From contig DATFYA010000179.1 of NCBI GenBank assembly GCA_035315345.1, forward strand, positions 1 to 35,563: a stretch of 35,563 nt of DNA, in the 5' to 3' direction. Shown in pieces: positions 1 to 6,710 of the stretch. The first letter of the stretch is position 1. Every line of letters starts with the position of its first letter. The notes below the pieces were generated by a model. The model did no database searches. It was given only the letters and a program-made list of their open reading frames with translations, and was not told where the DNA came from. Made by a program: the position numbers and the translations under genes. This DNA comes from Candidatus Methylomirabilota bacterium. Its GTDB lineage: Bacteria; Methylomirabilota; Methylomirabilia; Rokubacteriales; CSP1-6.

Positions 1-349
1 CGCCCGCCCCCACCGCACGCTGGATCGCGTCCTGGCTTAGGGCTTCGCCCACGCCACGCCCCCTGACCGCCTCGTCGACCACTACATCCTCGATCCAGGC
101 CCGTACGCCGGTCGGGATCCGGAAGACGACGAGCGTGAGCAGCCCAACGATTCGTCCATGGTCTCGCTCATCTCGGGCAATCAGCACCGTGCTCGCCGGC
201 GCCTCTACAATCTCTCGTATTGCGGCCGGCGTCGGGACGGCCGCACTCCGCGACAGCTGGGGGATCAGACGGTTGAAGGCAGCGACCAACTCATCGTCAA
301 CTCCGCTCGCTGCGCTAACCTTGATCTCGCCTTCGCCGGAAGAACTCAT
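1..349 (-). CDS. GNAT family N-acetyltransferase, C-terminus cut by window edge
   Basis: The minus strand opens with an ATG at 349 and stays open to the window edge (116 codons). The translation begins MSSSGEGEIKVSAAS and carries the acetyl-CoA-binding signature of the GNAT fold near residues 88-105: a strand reading WIEDVVVDEAVRGRGVGEAL, where RGRGVG is the pyrophosphate-binding Q/R-x-x-G-x-G/A loop. The C-terminal part of the fold lies outside. The acceptor cannot be told; small GNATs acetylate amines on antibiotics, proteins or metabolites. The gene has the same orientation as the integron integrase and is visibly less GC-rich than most of the window, so it could be a captured cassette, but no attachment site proves this. 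No clear Shine-Dalgarno precedes the ATG. Confidence 0.8.
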   Translation of the reverse strand, partial: MSSSGEGEIKVSAASGVDDELVAAFNRLIPQLSRSAAVPTPAAIREIVEAPASTVLIARDERDHGRIVGLLTLVVFRIPTGVRAWIEDVVVDEAVRGRGVGEALSQDAIQRAVGAG

Positions 350-631
350 CGCTGTCTGGCTAACGAGAAGTATCTAGTTCCGCATAACGCGTAAACGCTG
401 CGGGCGCGGTCTGGATAGATCGGCCGGCGACTCGGCCGGGACTGTGTGAGCGGGCAATGGAGACGCGAGCTTGGCTCATTGCCTCGGGCGACGAGCCCAG
501 TGTTACACAGACCAGGATAGTTACGAACAGGTGATCTGACGGGACAGTTTGGCGGTACTTGCCTCCAGTGCGGCGGCCGTCGGTTTGCCGTCGTCTCGAG
601 TCGATCGGCCCCAGGCCGGTGCCCTGGTCGC
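350..631. other. AT-richer spacer with branched stem-loop between GNAT and intI
   Basis: I see no gene in these 282 bases. They are less GC-rich than the rest of the window. Bases 442-510 can fold into a three-way structure: outer arms CTGTGT (442-447) and ACACAG (505-510), hairpin GGCAATG/CATTGCC (453-459 with 477-483) and hairpin GGGC/GCCC (486-489 with 495-498). It lies directly downstream of intI and upstream of the GNAT. It could be an attachment-site remnant, a terminator or unrelated. No pair of canonical attC core sites (RYYYAAC and GTTRRRY) was found. Confidence 0.4.
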
Positions 632-1624
632 TCAGTACGGCGACAGCAGGCGGTCGGCGGGGCTCCGGACCCCGGCCGGCCCGCGGTTCAGCACGTGGGT
701 ATAGATCATCGTGGTGGTCACATCGCGGTGGCCCAGCAGCTCCTGTACCGTGCGGATGTCGGCTCCGTCCTCCAGCAGGTGGGTGGCGAAGGAGTGGCGC
801 AAGGAGTGACAACTGGCGCGCTTGGCGATGCCCGTGCTGCGCACTGCGGCCTTCACCGCGCGCTGCATGACGGATTCGTGCAGGTGGTGCCGGCGGCGCT
901 GGCCCGTCTCCCGGTACAGGTAGATGCGCGTGGCGGGGAAGACCCACTGCCAGCCCCACTCGCGGCCGGCCCGCGGATACTTCCGGGCCAGGGCCCAGGG
1001 CAACTCGACCCAGCCGGCGCCGGCGCGCAGGTCGGCCTCGTGCCGGTCGCGCACCGTCTCGAGATGCTTGCCCAGGTCGCGGCTGACGGCGGTGGGCAGC
1101 ATCGTGACGCGGTCCCGATCGCCCTTGCCGCCCCTGACGGCGATCTGGTTCCGCGCGAAGTCGATGTCCTTCACCCGGAGGCGCAAGGCTTCCAGCAGGC
1201 GCAGCCCGGCGCCGTACAGCAGGAGCGCGACGAGACGGACCGGCCCGTCGAGGGCGTCGAGGACGCCGTGAACCTCCCCGCGCGACAGGACCACCGGGAT
1301 CCGGGCTGGCCGCTTGGCCCGCACGATCTCGTCCAGCCACGGCAGGTCCTGCTCGAGCACGTCGCGATAGAGGAACATCAGGGCGCTCAGGGCCTGGTTC
1401 TGGGTCGACGCGGCCACGTTCCGCTCGAGGGCCAGCGCACTCAGGAACCGGGTGATCTCGGCCGCGCCCATCTCCGCCGGGTGGCGCTTGTCGTGGAAGA
1501 GGATGTACCGGCGGATCCATCCGACGTAGGCCTTCTCGGTGCGGAGGCTTCCGTGCCGGGCCCGCAGCGTCGCCCGCACCCGGTCCAGCAGGCGCGGCGG
1601 CTTCGGCGACGTCGGCAGGGTCAT
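632..1624 (-). CDS. intI: Integron integrase (IntI-type tyrosine recombinase)
   Basis: A 330-residue site-specific tyrosine recombinase of the IntI family, which exchanges gene cassettes between attI and attC sites. The N-terminal core-binding domain (about 12-95) is followed by the catalytic domain (about 105-315). Visible catalytic residues are R142 (GAGLR), K167 (GGKGDRDR), H273 and R276 ([14 protein letters not shown]), H299 (LLGHR) and the nucleophile Y308 (TTTMIYTH). The segment around 200-250, with [10 protein letters not shown] and RRHHLHE, is the extra IntI patch that separates integron integrases from XerC/D, and the C-terminus GVRSP is also IntI-like. The length matches the family and no frame damage is seen. 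The ATG at 1624 is supported by a promoter whose -10 box ends 6 nt before it. An IS element sits 74 bp upstream. No cassette array was recognised. Confidence 0.93.
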   Translation of the reverse strand: MTLPTSPKPPRLLDRVRATLRARHGSLRTEKAYVGWIRRYILFHDKRHPAEMGAAEITRFLSALALERNVAASTQNQALSALMFLYRDVLEQDLPWLDEIVRAKRPARIPVVLSRGEVHGVLDALDGPVRLVALLLYGAGLRLLEALRLRVKDIDFARNQIAVRGGKGDRDRVTMLPTAVSRDLGKHLETVRDRHEADLRAGAGWVELPWALARKYPRAGREWGWQWVFPATRIYLYRETGQRRRHHLHESVMQRAVKAAVRSTGIAKRASCHSLRHSFATHLLEDGADIRTVQELLGHRDVTTTMIYTHVLNRGPAGVRSPADRLLSPY

Positions 1625-1630
1625 CGCCGG

Positions 1631-1660
1631 AGGCTAGACGGAGCCCGCGCCGGCGCGCAA
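1631..1660 (-). promoter_or_regulatory. intI promoter, leaderless type
   Basis: On the minus strand TTGCGC (1660-1655) and TAGCCT (1636-1631) are 18 bp apart, and the -10 box ends 6 nt before the intI ATG. Transcription would start at or next to the start codon, which fits the lack of a Shine-Dalgarno. Pattern match only. Confidence 0.5.
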
Positions 1661-1679
1661 GACGTGGACTCAGCGATAC

Positions 1680-1698
1680 ACCCGCGCCTCGCGAGAGT
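1680..1698. repeat. Left 19-bp direct repeat (target duplication) of the IS
   Basis: ACCCGCGCCTCGCGAGAGT is repeated exactly at 3189-3207. Each copy abuts the inserted element at the same distance (12 bp) from its inverted repeat, and identity stops at once on both sides, as expected of a target-site duplication. The repeat contains the palindrome CTCGCGAG. Confidence 0.85.
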
Positions 1699-1731
1699 GT
1701 CGCTGTCCAGTAGAAATGTCCGCCTAACTGT

Positions 1732-3111
1732 TCAGTGAAAATGTCCTCCCTCGGTCGGGGTGAATGGGCCTGGGCGTTCGGGTTGGCGGCGGGAGAAGAG
1801 GCGCCGCCAGGGATGCGAGGGCGGGGGCCGGCGCAGATGCCGGGCCAGCGCGGTGAGCGCCGCGAGGGGGGAACCAGGTTCGGAGCGACGACGGGGGCGA
1901 GACGGGCCTCCCTCGGCCGCCGCGGTCCTGGCGGCGCGGAGGCGGGCGGCGCGCTGCGGGACCAGGAGGAACGGGGGCGCGGGCGCGAGCGCGGTGGCCA
2001 GGCGGCGGCCTTGGTAGGAGATGAGCAGGCGGCCGTCGAGGCATTCGGCCAGCGCCACGCGACAGCCGGCGTACGAGCGGCCGTGCGGGCCGCGCGGGAT
2101 CTGCACGATGCGTGGCCCGAGTCGGACGGTGTTGTCGCGGGCGACGCGTCGGGTGTAGCGGCAGCTGAGGCGATCGGCGAGATCGCGCGGGGGCGGGCGC
2201 CACGCGGCGCCGGCGACGGCGGGCGGACGCGCGAAGCGGCGGTTGTGGTCCAAGAGATACGTCGGCAGATAGGCCTCGGCGGCCGCGAGGGTCTGCAGAC
2301 CGCGCAGCCGGAGCTCGGCGACGACGCGATCCTGCAGGGTTTCCCAGAGGCGTTCGATGCGGCCCTTCGCCTGCGGCGAGTGCGCGGCGATATAGCCGAT
2401 GCCCAGGTCCCGGAGCACCTGGCCAAAGTGGGTGGGATGCTGCGCGCCCTGGAGTTCTTCCTCGAGGCTCCAGTGCGCGTCATTGCGGACGAAGACGCCG
2501 AGGCGATCGCCATAGAGACTTACCGGCAGGCCGTGGCGCTCGGCGAGGCCGCGGAGGAGGGTGAGGTAGCCGTGCAGATCCTCCGCGGGCCGGAAGTGGA
2601 GCGCGAGGACGGTGCCGGTCGCATCGTCGATGGCGCCGAGCAGCAACCAGGGCGTGCCGGTGCCGAGCCAATCAAACGCGCTGCCGTCGATGAGGACGAG
2701 GGCGCCGGCGGCGGCCCGCCGGGGCCGACGGGCGCGGTGCTGCGGCGGGCGCCGCCGGCGCTTGGCCGCCCGGCCGCCGCGCCGGCGGAGCCGGCGGACG
2801 GTGCTGCGGCTGATATCCAGGCCCTCGACCTCGCGAAGCTTCTCGGTGGCGTGGCAGTCGTTGAGGTCCCGGTAGGTGGTGTCGACCAGCGCGCGCACCC
2901 GCTCCCGCACTTCGACGTCCACGGCCCGCGACGACGGGCGCCCGCGCAGGCGATGCACGAGCCCGCGGACCCCGGCCTCCCGATAGCGGGCCTTGAGCCG
3001 CCGAAACTGCCGACGCGACATGCCGAGGGCCTGAGCGCCTTGGGCATTGGTGATGCGACCCGCGAGGGCCGCCTTGACCAGGCCAGCCCGCGGCGCCTCC
3101 TTCCGACTCAT
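1732..3111 (-). CDS. IS1202/ISNCY-family DDE transposase
   Basis: A 459-residue transposase. An N-terminal helix-turn-helix region (about 10-60; QGAQALGMSRRQFRRLKARY) is followed by an integrase-type catalytic core whose acidic triad can be seen in LVLIDGSAFDWL, LYGDRLGVF and GRIERLWETLQDR. The phrase HSPQAKGRIERLWETLQD is typical of the ISNCY/IS1202 group and related IS481-like enzymes. The C-terminus is Arg/Pro-rich and ends GGHFH, encoded by the inner terminal repeat. I chose the ATG at 3111 because GGGAG lies 9 nt upstream; an in-frame ATG at 3135 and a TTG at 3147 would add up to 12 residues. No stop or frameshift interrupts it, so the element may still be active. Confidence 0.9.
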   Translation of the reverse strand: MSRKEAPRAGLVKAALAGRITNAQGAQALGMSRRQFRRLKARYREAGVRGLVHRLRGRPSSRAVDVEVRERVRALVDTTYRDLNDCHATEKLREVEGLDISRSTVRRLRRRGGRAAKRRRRPPQHRARRPRRAAAGALVLIDGSAFDWLGTGTPWLLLGAIDDATGTVLALHFRPAEDLHGYLTLLRGLAERHGLPVSLYGDRLGVFVRNDAHWSLEEELQGAQHPTHFGQVLRDLGIGYIAAHSPQAKGRIERLWETLQDRVVAELRLRGLQTLAAAEAYLPTYLLDHNRRFARPPAVAGAAWRPPPRDLADRLSCRYTRRVARDNTVRLGPRIVQIPRGPHGRSYAGCRVALAECLDGRLLISYQGRRLATALAPAPPFLLVPQRAARLRAARTAAAEGGPSRPRRRSEPGSPLAALTALARHLRRPPPSHPWRRLFSRRQPERPGPFTPTEGGHFH

Positions 3112-3120
3112 CGTCACGGT

Positions 3121-3140
3121 CTCCCATGTCTCCATGGGAG
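3121..3140 (-). promoter_or_regulatory. Hairpin covering the transposase ribosome-binding site
   Basis: CTCCCATG (3121-3128) and CATGGGAG (3133-3140) are perfect inverted copies around a 4-nt loop. On the transposase mRNA the 3' arm contains GGGAG, the Shine-Dalgarno of the ATG at 3111. Transcripts reading in from outside would fold and hide the site, as known for IS10 and IS50; here it is an inference from the sequence. Confidence 0.45.
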
Positions 3141-3188
3141 GACACAACTACAGAACAGTTAGGGAGGACATTTCTATAGACCATCAAG

Positions 3189-3207
3189 ACCCGCGCCTCG
3201 CGAGAGT
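3189..3207. repeat. Right 19-bp direct repeat (target duplication) of the IS
   Basis: Exact copy of 1680-1698. Its last base is the first base of the -35 box of the next gene, so the insertion separated intI from this promoter without removing promoter bases. Confidence 0.85.
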
Positions 3208-3235
3208 TGCCCCTTCGCGCCCCCGGCGGTAGCAT
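3207..3235 (+). promoter_or_regulatory. Promoter of the HEXXH-DinB gene
   Basis: TTGCCC (3207-3212) and TAGCAT (3230-3235) are separated by 17 bp. The -10 box ends 10 nt before the ATG at 3246, giving a leader of only about 4 nt. Confidence 0.5.
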
Positions 3236-3245
3236 CCAGAGGCGG

Positions 3246-4220
3246 ATGCCCTTCGCCTACTTCAAGCGCCTCTCGCGACGCCAGCAGGCGATCTATCTCG
3301 AGAGCGACGGCATCGTGACGATGCCGCTGGCGCAGCCCTCCCGGCTCCAGCCCCTGGTCACCGCGCTCGCCCGCGCGCTCGACGGGGGCGAGCGCGCATG
3401 CACCGAATCGGCCGCGCAGCGCCTCGTCCTGGGCCTGGCCGCCGCCCTCGGCGCGCCGCCGGTGCGCGTGAAGGTGCTGGCCGCGCGGCCGCACGCGGAC
3501 TGGGGCGAGCTGCACGGGCTCTACGAGACCACGCACCGGGCCGGGGAGCCGCCGCTCATCACCCTCTGGATGCGGACGGCGCGCCACAAGCGCGTGGTGG
3601 CCTTCCGCACCTTCCTCCGCACGCTGCTCCACGAGGTGGGGCACCACGTGGACTATACTTTGCTGCGGCTGGGCGACTCCTTTCACACGCAGGGCTTCTA
3701 CGCGCGGGAATCGCACCTGTTCCATCAACTGGTCACCGACGGGGGAATCCTCATGGCGAGTCTGGAAGAGCAGCTGGCGCGCATGGAGCGCACCGCGAAC
3801 GATCTGGCGGCCGCCATCAAGGGCGTGCCGGACGCCGCGCTCGGCAAGCGGCCGGACGACAAGAGCTGGTCGGCCAAGGAAACGCTCTGCCACCTGCGGG
3901 ACACCGAGGAATCGTTCATGCAGCGCTTCCAGGCCATCATGGAGATGGACGAGCCGCGCTTCCAGCCTGCCGAGCCCGACCGCTGGGCGGTCGACCGCCA
4001 GTACCAGCGCAACGACGCAGGCGAGGCGCTCGCCGCCTTCCGCACCCGCCGCGTGGAGACGCTGCGTTTCCTGCACGGGCTGCGCCCGGAGCACTGGGAC
4101 CGCGGCGGCGTGCACGCCACGCGCGGGCGGATGACCGTGAAGGACTTCGTGGCCCTCATCGCCTGGCACGACGACAACCACCTCGATCAGCTCAAGCGCG
4201 CGCTCGCGGGCAAGCCGTAG
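3246..4220 (+). CDS. HEXXH metalloprotease-like domain fused to a DinB/YfiT-like domain
   Basis: A single 324-residue reading frame holds two unrelated domains. Residues 1-165 look like a small zinc-protease-like protein: LLHEVGHHVDYTLLRL contains HEXXH, followed by FHTQGFYARES, which may supply the third ligand. I recall stand-alone proteins of this type ending near this point in other uncultivated bacteria. From M170 (ATG at 3753) a DinB-type four-helix domain begins, with the spaced metal-binding histidines CHLRDTEESF and AWHDDNHLDQLK; such proteins are thiol-dependent S-transferases or of unknown role. The junction contains GGGGGA a few bases upstream of the internal ATG, so the DinB part may also be made alone. 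Either this is a true fusion or the stop codon of an ancestral two-gene pair was lost. It starts near-leaderless beside the IS. Confidence 0.8.
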   Translation: MPFAYFKRLSRRQQAIYLESDGIVTMPLAQPSRLQPLVTALARALDGGERACTESAAQRLVLGLAAALGAPPVRVKVLAARPHADWGELHGLYETTHRAGEPPLITLWMRTARHKRVVAFRTFLRTLLHEVGHHVDYTLLRLGDSFHTQGFYARESHLFHQLVTDGGILMASLEEQLARMERTANDLAAAIKGVPDAALGKRPDDKSWSAKETLCHLRDTEESFMQRFQAIMEMDEPRFQPAEPDRWAVDRQYQRNDAGEALAAFRTRRVETLRFLHGLRPEHWDRGGVHATRGRMTVKDFVALIAWHDDNHLDQLKRALAGKP

Positions 4221-4233
4221 GTGAAGCGACCGT

Positions 4234-4359
4234 CTATTCGATCGCCTGCTCCGCCTGCAGCAGCAATGACGGAGGAATCGAGAGGCCCAGAGCTTTCGCG
4301 CTCTTGAACGAGCCCAGGGCGAGGACGGCGCTGAGGATGACGACCACGACCTTCATCAT
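4234..4359 (-). CDS. Small secreted or membrane peptide, hypothetical
   Basis: A possible 41-residue product beginning MMKVVVVILSAVLALGS, a short basic start and one hydrophobic segment as in a signal peptide or membrane anchor, then a small tail ending LLLQAEQAIE. GAGAG lies about 6 nt before the double ATG, a weak ribosome-binding site. It is convergent with the DinB gene and followed upstream by another small membrane gene on the same strand. I do not recognise it; the hydrophobic pattern supports it more than anything else. Confidence 0.35.
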   Translation of the reverse strand: MMKVVVVILSAVLALGSFKSAKALGLSIPPSLLLQAEQAIE

Positions 4360-4513
4360 TGCACTCTCGGGCAACCGCCGGACATGGCCGGACACTCTAG
4401 CATCAGCCCGGCGCCTCCAGTAGCGGCGAACGCACCGAGCTCCCCGCCCCATTGTGGCTCGGGCGCCGCTGCTGATGTCCGGAGAAGCGGGGCGGCGTGT
4501 CTCGCCGGCTGGC

Positions 4514-4783
4514 TCAGCCGAGCGGACCCAGGATCAGGACGAGCGGGGTGGCGAGGATGATGGCCGAGACCAGCCATCGGGCCGACGACCGGCCTCGCGC
4601 CCGCTCACGGAAACCGATCCCGATCGTGACGAACGCCGCCGCCGCGGCGAGGAGCACGATCGCCAGTGCCAGGAGCCCACGGTTCACGCATCCGAACAGC
4701 AGCACCGGCGTGAAGTAGAGGCCGACGATCGCGGCCGGCGCGATCGCCGGGAGGGCAGCGTGCTTCAGGATCGTGCTGAGCAT
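4514..4783 (-). CDS. Small membrane protein with three predicted transmembrane segments
   Basis: An 89-residue protein. Hydrophobic stretches lie at about 10-30 (LPAIAPAAIVGLYFTPVLLF), 34-55 (GLLALAIVLLAAAAAFVTIG) and 72-88 (WLVSAIILATPLVLILG), with a basic loop FRERARGRSSAR between the second and third. The ATG at 4783 has a good Shine-Dalgarno, GGAAGAG, a few bases upstream, which is why the longer upstream reading was rejected. No family is recognised and no catalytic motif is visible. It may form a small operon with the peptide gene downstream. Confidence 0.6.
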   Translation of the reverse strand: MLSTILKHAALPAIAPAAIVGLYFTPVLLFGCVNRGLLALAIVLLAAAAAFVTIGIGFRERARGRSSARWLVSAIILATPLVLILGPLG

Positions 4784-4849
4784 TTCTCTTCCAGTCTTGC
4801 ACAACCCGAATTTCCCCATGCCGCCGGCCGGGGCCGCGGCGGATCGGGC

Positions 4850-4855
4850 TATGCT
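4850..4855 (+). promoter_or_regulatory. -10 box before the cyclase stub
   Basis: TATGCT ends 9 nt before the ATG at 4865. No -35 match is seen at the usual distance. Confidence 0.35.
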
Positions 4856-4864
4856 GCAGGCGAT

Positions 4865-5056
4865 ATGGCCAGGGCCCCTCTCAACACCGCGGCGCGCCTC
4901 GAGGAGTACGCGAAGCGCACCGGCCACGATCTGGTCGTCTCGGGTGCGGTGCTGGGAAAGATCACCCTGCCGCCGGGCGTGCGGGCCACGTCGTGCGGCG
5001 AGCTGGCGCTACGGGGCAAGGAGGCGAGCGTCGCCGCCTACGGCCTGGCCCTCTGA
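4865..5056 (+). pseudogene. Remnant of a class III adenylate/guanylate cyclase C-terminus
   Basis: A 63-residue open frame matches the end of a class III nucleotide cyclase domain: NTAARLEEYAKRTG corresponds to the usual GDxVNxAARLE region, then DLVVSGAVL, and RGKEASVAAYGL to the closing RGKxxPVxVYxL strand. The metal-binding aspartates and the nucleotide-binding core are missing, so it cannot be a cyclase. Just upstream, the frame reads GYAAGDMARAPLNTAARLE, as if the true core had been deleted and the GD..NTAARLE motif interrupted by a few residues. A -10 box 9 nt before the ATG means the stub could still be transcribed. It is convergent with the MgtC gene, with only 3 nt between them. Could also be a genuine mini-protein. 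Confidence 0.5.
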
Positions 5057-5059
5057 CCG

Positions 5060-5743
5060 TCAGGGTGATTCGACGCGGACGCGGCGGACCCCGGGCTGGG
5101 ATTCGAGCGCGCCGATCAGCTCCTCGGGCGCCACGTCGACCGGCACGTGGGCCTGGAAGGTCACCGCCACCGAGCCCTCGTCGATCCGGCGCTCGTACTC
5201 GCCGGGAGTGATCGCGATCCGGCGCGCGCGCAGCGCGCCGATGATGTCGGGCCAGGTCGGCGCGGGCTCGCCCAGGGTGAGCGAGACGCGGCGGGTGACA
5301 CGGTCATCCTCCTTGTGTTCGAGCTGGCGCAGCAGGGTGAGGGCAACGACGCCGAGCACGGTGGAGAACACGCTCACCACGTACATGCCCGCGCCGGCCG
5401 AGAGCCCGATCGCCGCGCAGAGCCAGAGGCCCGCCGCAGTGGTGAGGCCCTGCACGCTGACCCCCGTCCTCAGGATCGCACCGCCGCCGAGGAAGCCCAC
5501 GCCGGTCACCACCGAGGCCGCGATACGCGAGGGATCCACCGCCACGAGATCCTGGCGCTGGTAGTGCTGGAAGTACACGAAGTGCGTCGACACGACCATG
5601 AACGTCGACGAGGCCAGCGACACCAGCAGGTGAGTGCGCAGACCCGCGGGCCGCCGGTGCAGGCGCCGCTCGTAGCCGATGGCCGCGCCGAGCACGGTGC
5701 CGACCAGCACGCGCAGCAGCAAGTCGGCGTGCAGCCACATCAT
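5060..5743 (-). CDS. MgtC/SapB family membrane protein
   Basis: A 227-residue protein of the MgtC/SapB family. The N-terminal 140 residues are four to five membrane helices with the family phrases GAAIGYERRLHRRPAGLRTH and VVTGVGFLGGGAIL and then GLTTAAGLWLCAAIGL. The C-terminal 80 residues (from about 147) form a small soluble domain, probably ACT-like. MgtC proteins inhibit the F1Fo ATP synthase and support growth in low magnesium and inside phagocytes in Salmonella and mycobacteria; the role in environmental bacteria is unclear. The ATG overlaps the stop of the upstream LLM oxidoreductase gene as ATGA, so the two are translationally coupled. It ends the operon. Confidence 0.9.
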   Translation of the reverse strand: MMWLHADLLLRVLVGTVLGAAIGYERRLHRRPAGLRTHLLVSLASSTFMVVSTHFVYFQHYQRQDLVAVDPSRIAASVVTGVGFLGGGAILRTGVSVQGLTTAAGLWLCAAIGLSAGAGMYVVSVFSTVLGVVALTLLRQLEHKEDDRVTRRVSLTLGEPAPTWPDIIGALRARRIAITPGEYERRIDEGSVAVTFQAHVPVDVAPEELIGALESQPGVRRVRVESP

Positions 5744-6702
5744 GTCGTCGCGCCGGCCTCCACCGTGGGCTCGTAGTGCGTGGCGTCCGGGAACCCGATC
5801 GGTCGGATCGCGGGCAGCGTGACGCCGGCCTCGCGATAGGCGGCGACGAACGCCGCGATGGTGCGGAAGTCGCCGATGCCGCCCAGCGCGGACACGAGTC
5901 GATCCGGCACCGACTCTAGCTTGGGCGTCCGGTCGTACGCGGCGATCTCCGGCGCGAAGCCGCTCTGCTCGAGCATCGCCCGATAGAACGGCAACGCGAG
6001 ATAGCGGGACAGCTCGACGCGAAACTGGCCGGCCGACGCCGCGCGGTCCGCGGTGAGCGCGGCCGGCACCGCCGCCACGATCTCGAAGCCGTCGAGCGGC
6101 TTGCCCGCCTTCTCGCGCCCGCGCCGGATGGCGGGCACCGCCTTGTCCCGCACGTAGGCCGGCGAGGCCAGCCAGAGCACGACGCCGTCGGCGATCTCGC
6201 CGGCCAGCTCGAGCATGCGCGGCGAGAGCCCGCCCAGCAGGACCGGGGGCGGCGGAGGCAGCTTCGGCAATCCGCTCTGCCAGTTGACGCGATAGCGCGC
6301 GCCCTGGTGCTGCGCACGGCCGGTGAGCGCCTGGCGCAGCACCGCCACGTACTCGCGGGTGACCTCGAGCGGCCGGGCCATGTCCAGGCCGAGGGCGTCC
6401 GTCATCATGGACTTGTGGCTCACGCCGATGCCCAGGCGCAGGCGGCCGCCGCTGATGTCGGACAGCGTGAGCGCCTCCTGGGCCATGAGCGCGGGATGCC
6501 GCGGGTAGATGGGGATGACGCCGGTGCCGAGCCCGGCGTGCGGCGCCACGTGGGCGTAGGCGGACAGGGTGAGCAGCGCGTCGCGCCCGATGCCGTGGGT
6601 GACCCAGAGGCTCTCGTAGCCGAGCGCGTCCGCCCGGCGCGCGAGGGCCATCGCGGGAGCCAGGTCGGCGCCCGGGTTCAGGAAGATCGCGGTTCGGGCC
6701 AT
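5740..6702 (-). CDS. LLM-class flavin-dependent oxidoreductase
   Basis: A 320-residue TIM-barrel protein of the luciferase-like monooxygenase family, using FMN or F420. Typical phrases are RRADALGYESLWVTHGIGRD near the N-terminus, GTGVIPIYPRHPALMAQEALTLSDISGG (about 80-107), GRLRLGIGVSHK and PPPPVLLGGLSPRMLELAGEIADGV. The substrate cannot be told. The start at 6702 was chosen for AGGAGG immediately upstream; a much longer open frame upstream is a shadow of the HAD gene. It lies 8 nt after the HAD stop and overlaps the MgtC start by 4 nt, so lipoprotein, HAD, LLM and MgtC form one operon. Confidence 0.9.
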   Translation of the reverse strand: MARTAIFLNPGADLAPAMALARRADALGYESLWVTHGIGRDALLTLSAYAHVAPHAGLGTGVIPIYPRHPALMAQEALTLSDISGGRLRLGIGVSHKSMMTDALGLDMARPLEVTREYVAVLRQALTGRAQHQGARYRVNWQSGLPKLPPPPPVLLGGLSPRMLELAGEIADGVVLWLASPAYVRDKAVPAIRRGREKAGKPLDGFEIVAAVPAALTADRAASAGQFRVELSRYLALPFYRAMLEQSGFAPEIAAYDRTPKLESVPDRLVSALGGIGDFRTIAAFVAAYREAGVTLPAIRPIGFPDATHYEPTVEAGATT

Positions 6703-6710
6703 GTCGCCTC

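Larger units (their letters stand above)
1699..3188 (-). mobile_element. IS1202/ISNCY-like insertion sequence, 1490 bp, apparently intact
   Basis: The element is delimited by the 19-bp direct repeats. Its ends carry imperfect inverted repeats at 1711-1735 and 3151-3176 (shared cores TAGAAATGTCC and CCTAACTGTTC, with one extra base on the right), each 12 bp from the element edge. A second, inner copy of the ATGTCCTCCC unit follows at each end (about 1738-1754 and 3122-3150 in inverted orientation), so each terminus seems to hold two transposase-binding units. A single full-length transposase gene fills the interior, and its last codons run into the left inner repeat. IS1202 itself was described with unusually long target duplications (27 bp as I recall), which fits the 19 bp here. 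Family assignment is by transposase motifs, not by search. Confidence 0.85.

Noticed and set aside
442-510. Three-way fold as a tRNA
   Set aside because: No T-loop GTTCGA, no CCA end, and stem lengths do not fit a tRNA.
1722-1728. GCCTAAC, a perfect RYYYAAC attC core, with GTTAGGG near 3158
   Set aside because: Both lie in the inverted repeats of the IS, on each side of the transposase gene, so they belong to the element and not to an integron cassette.
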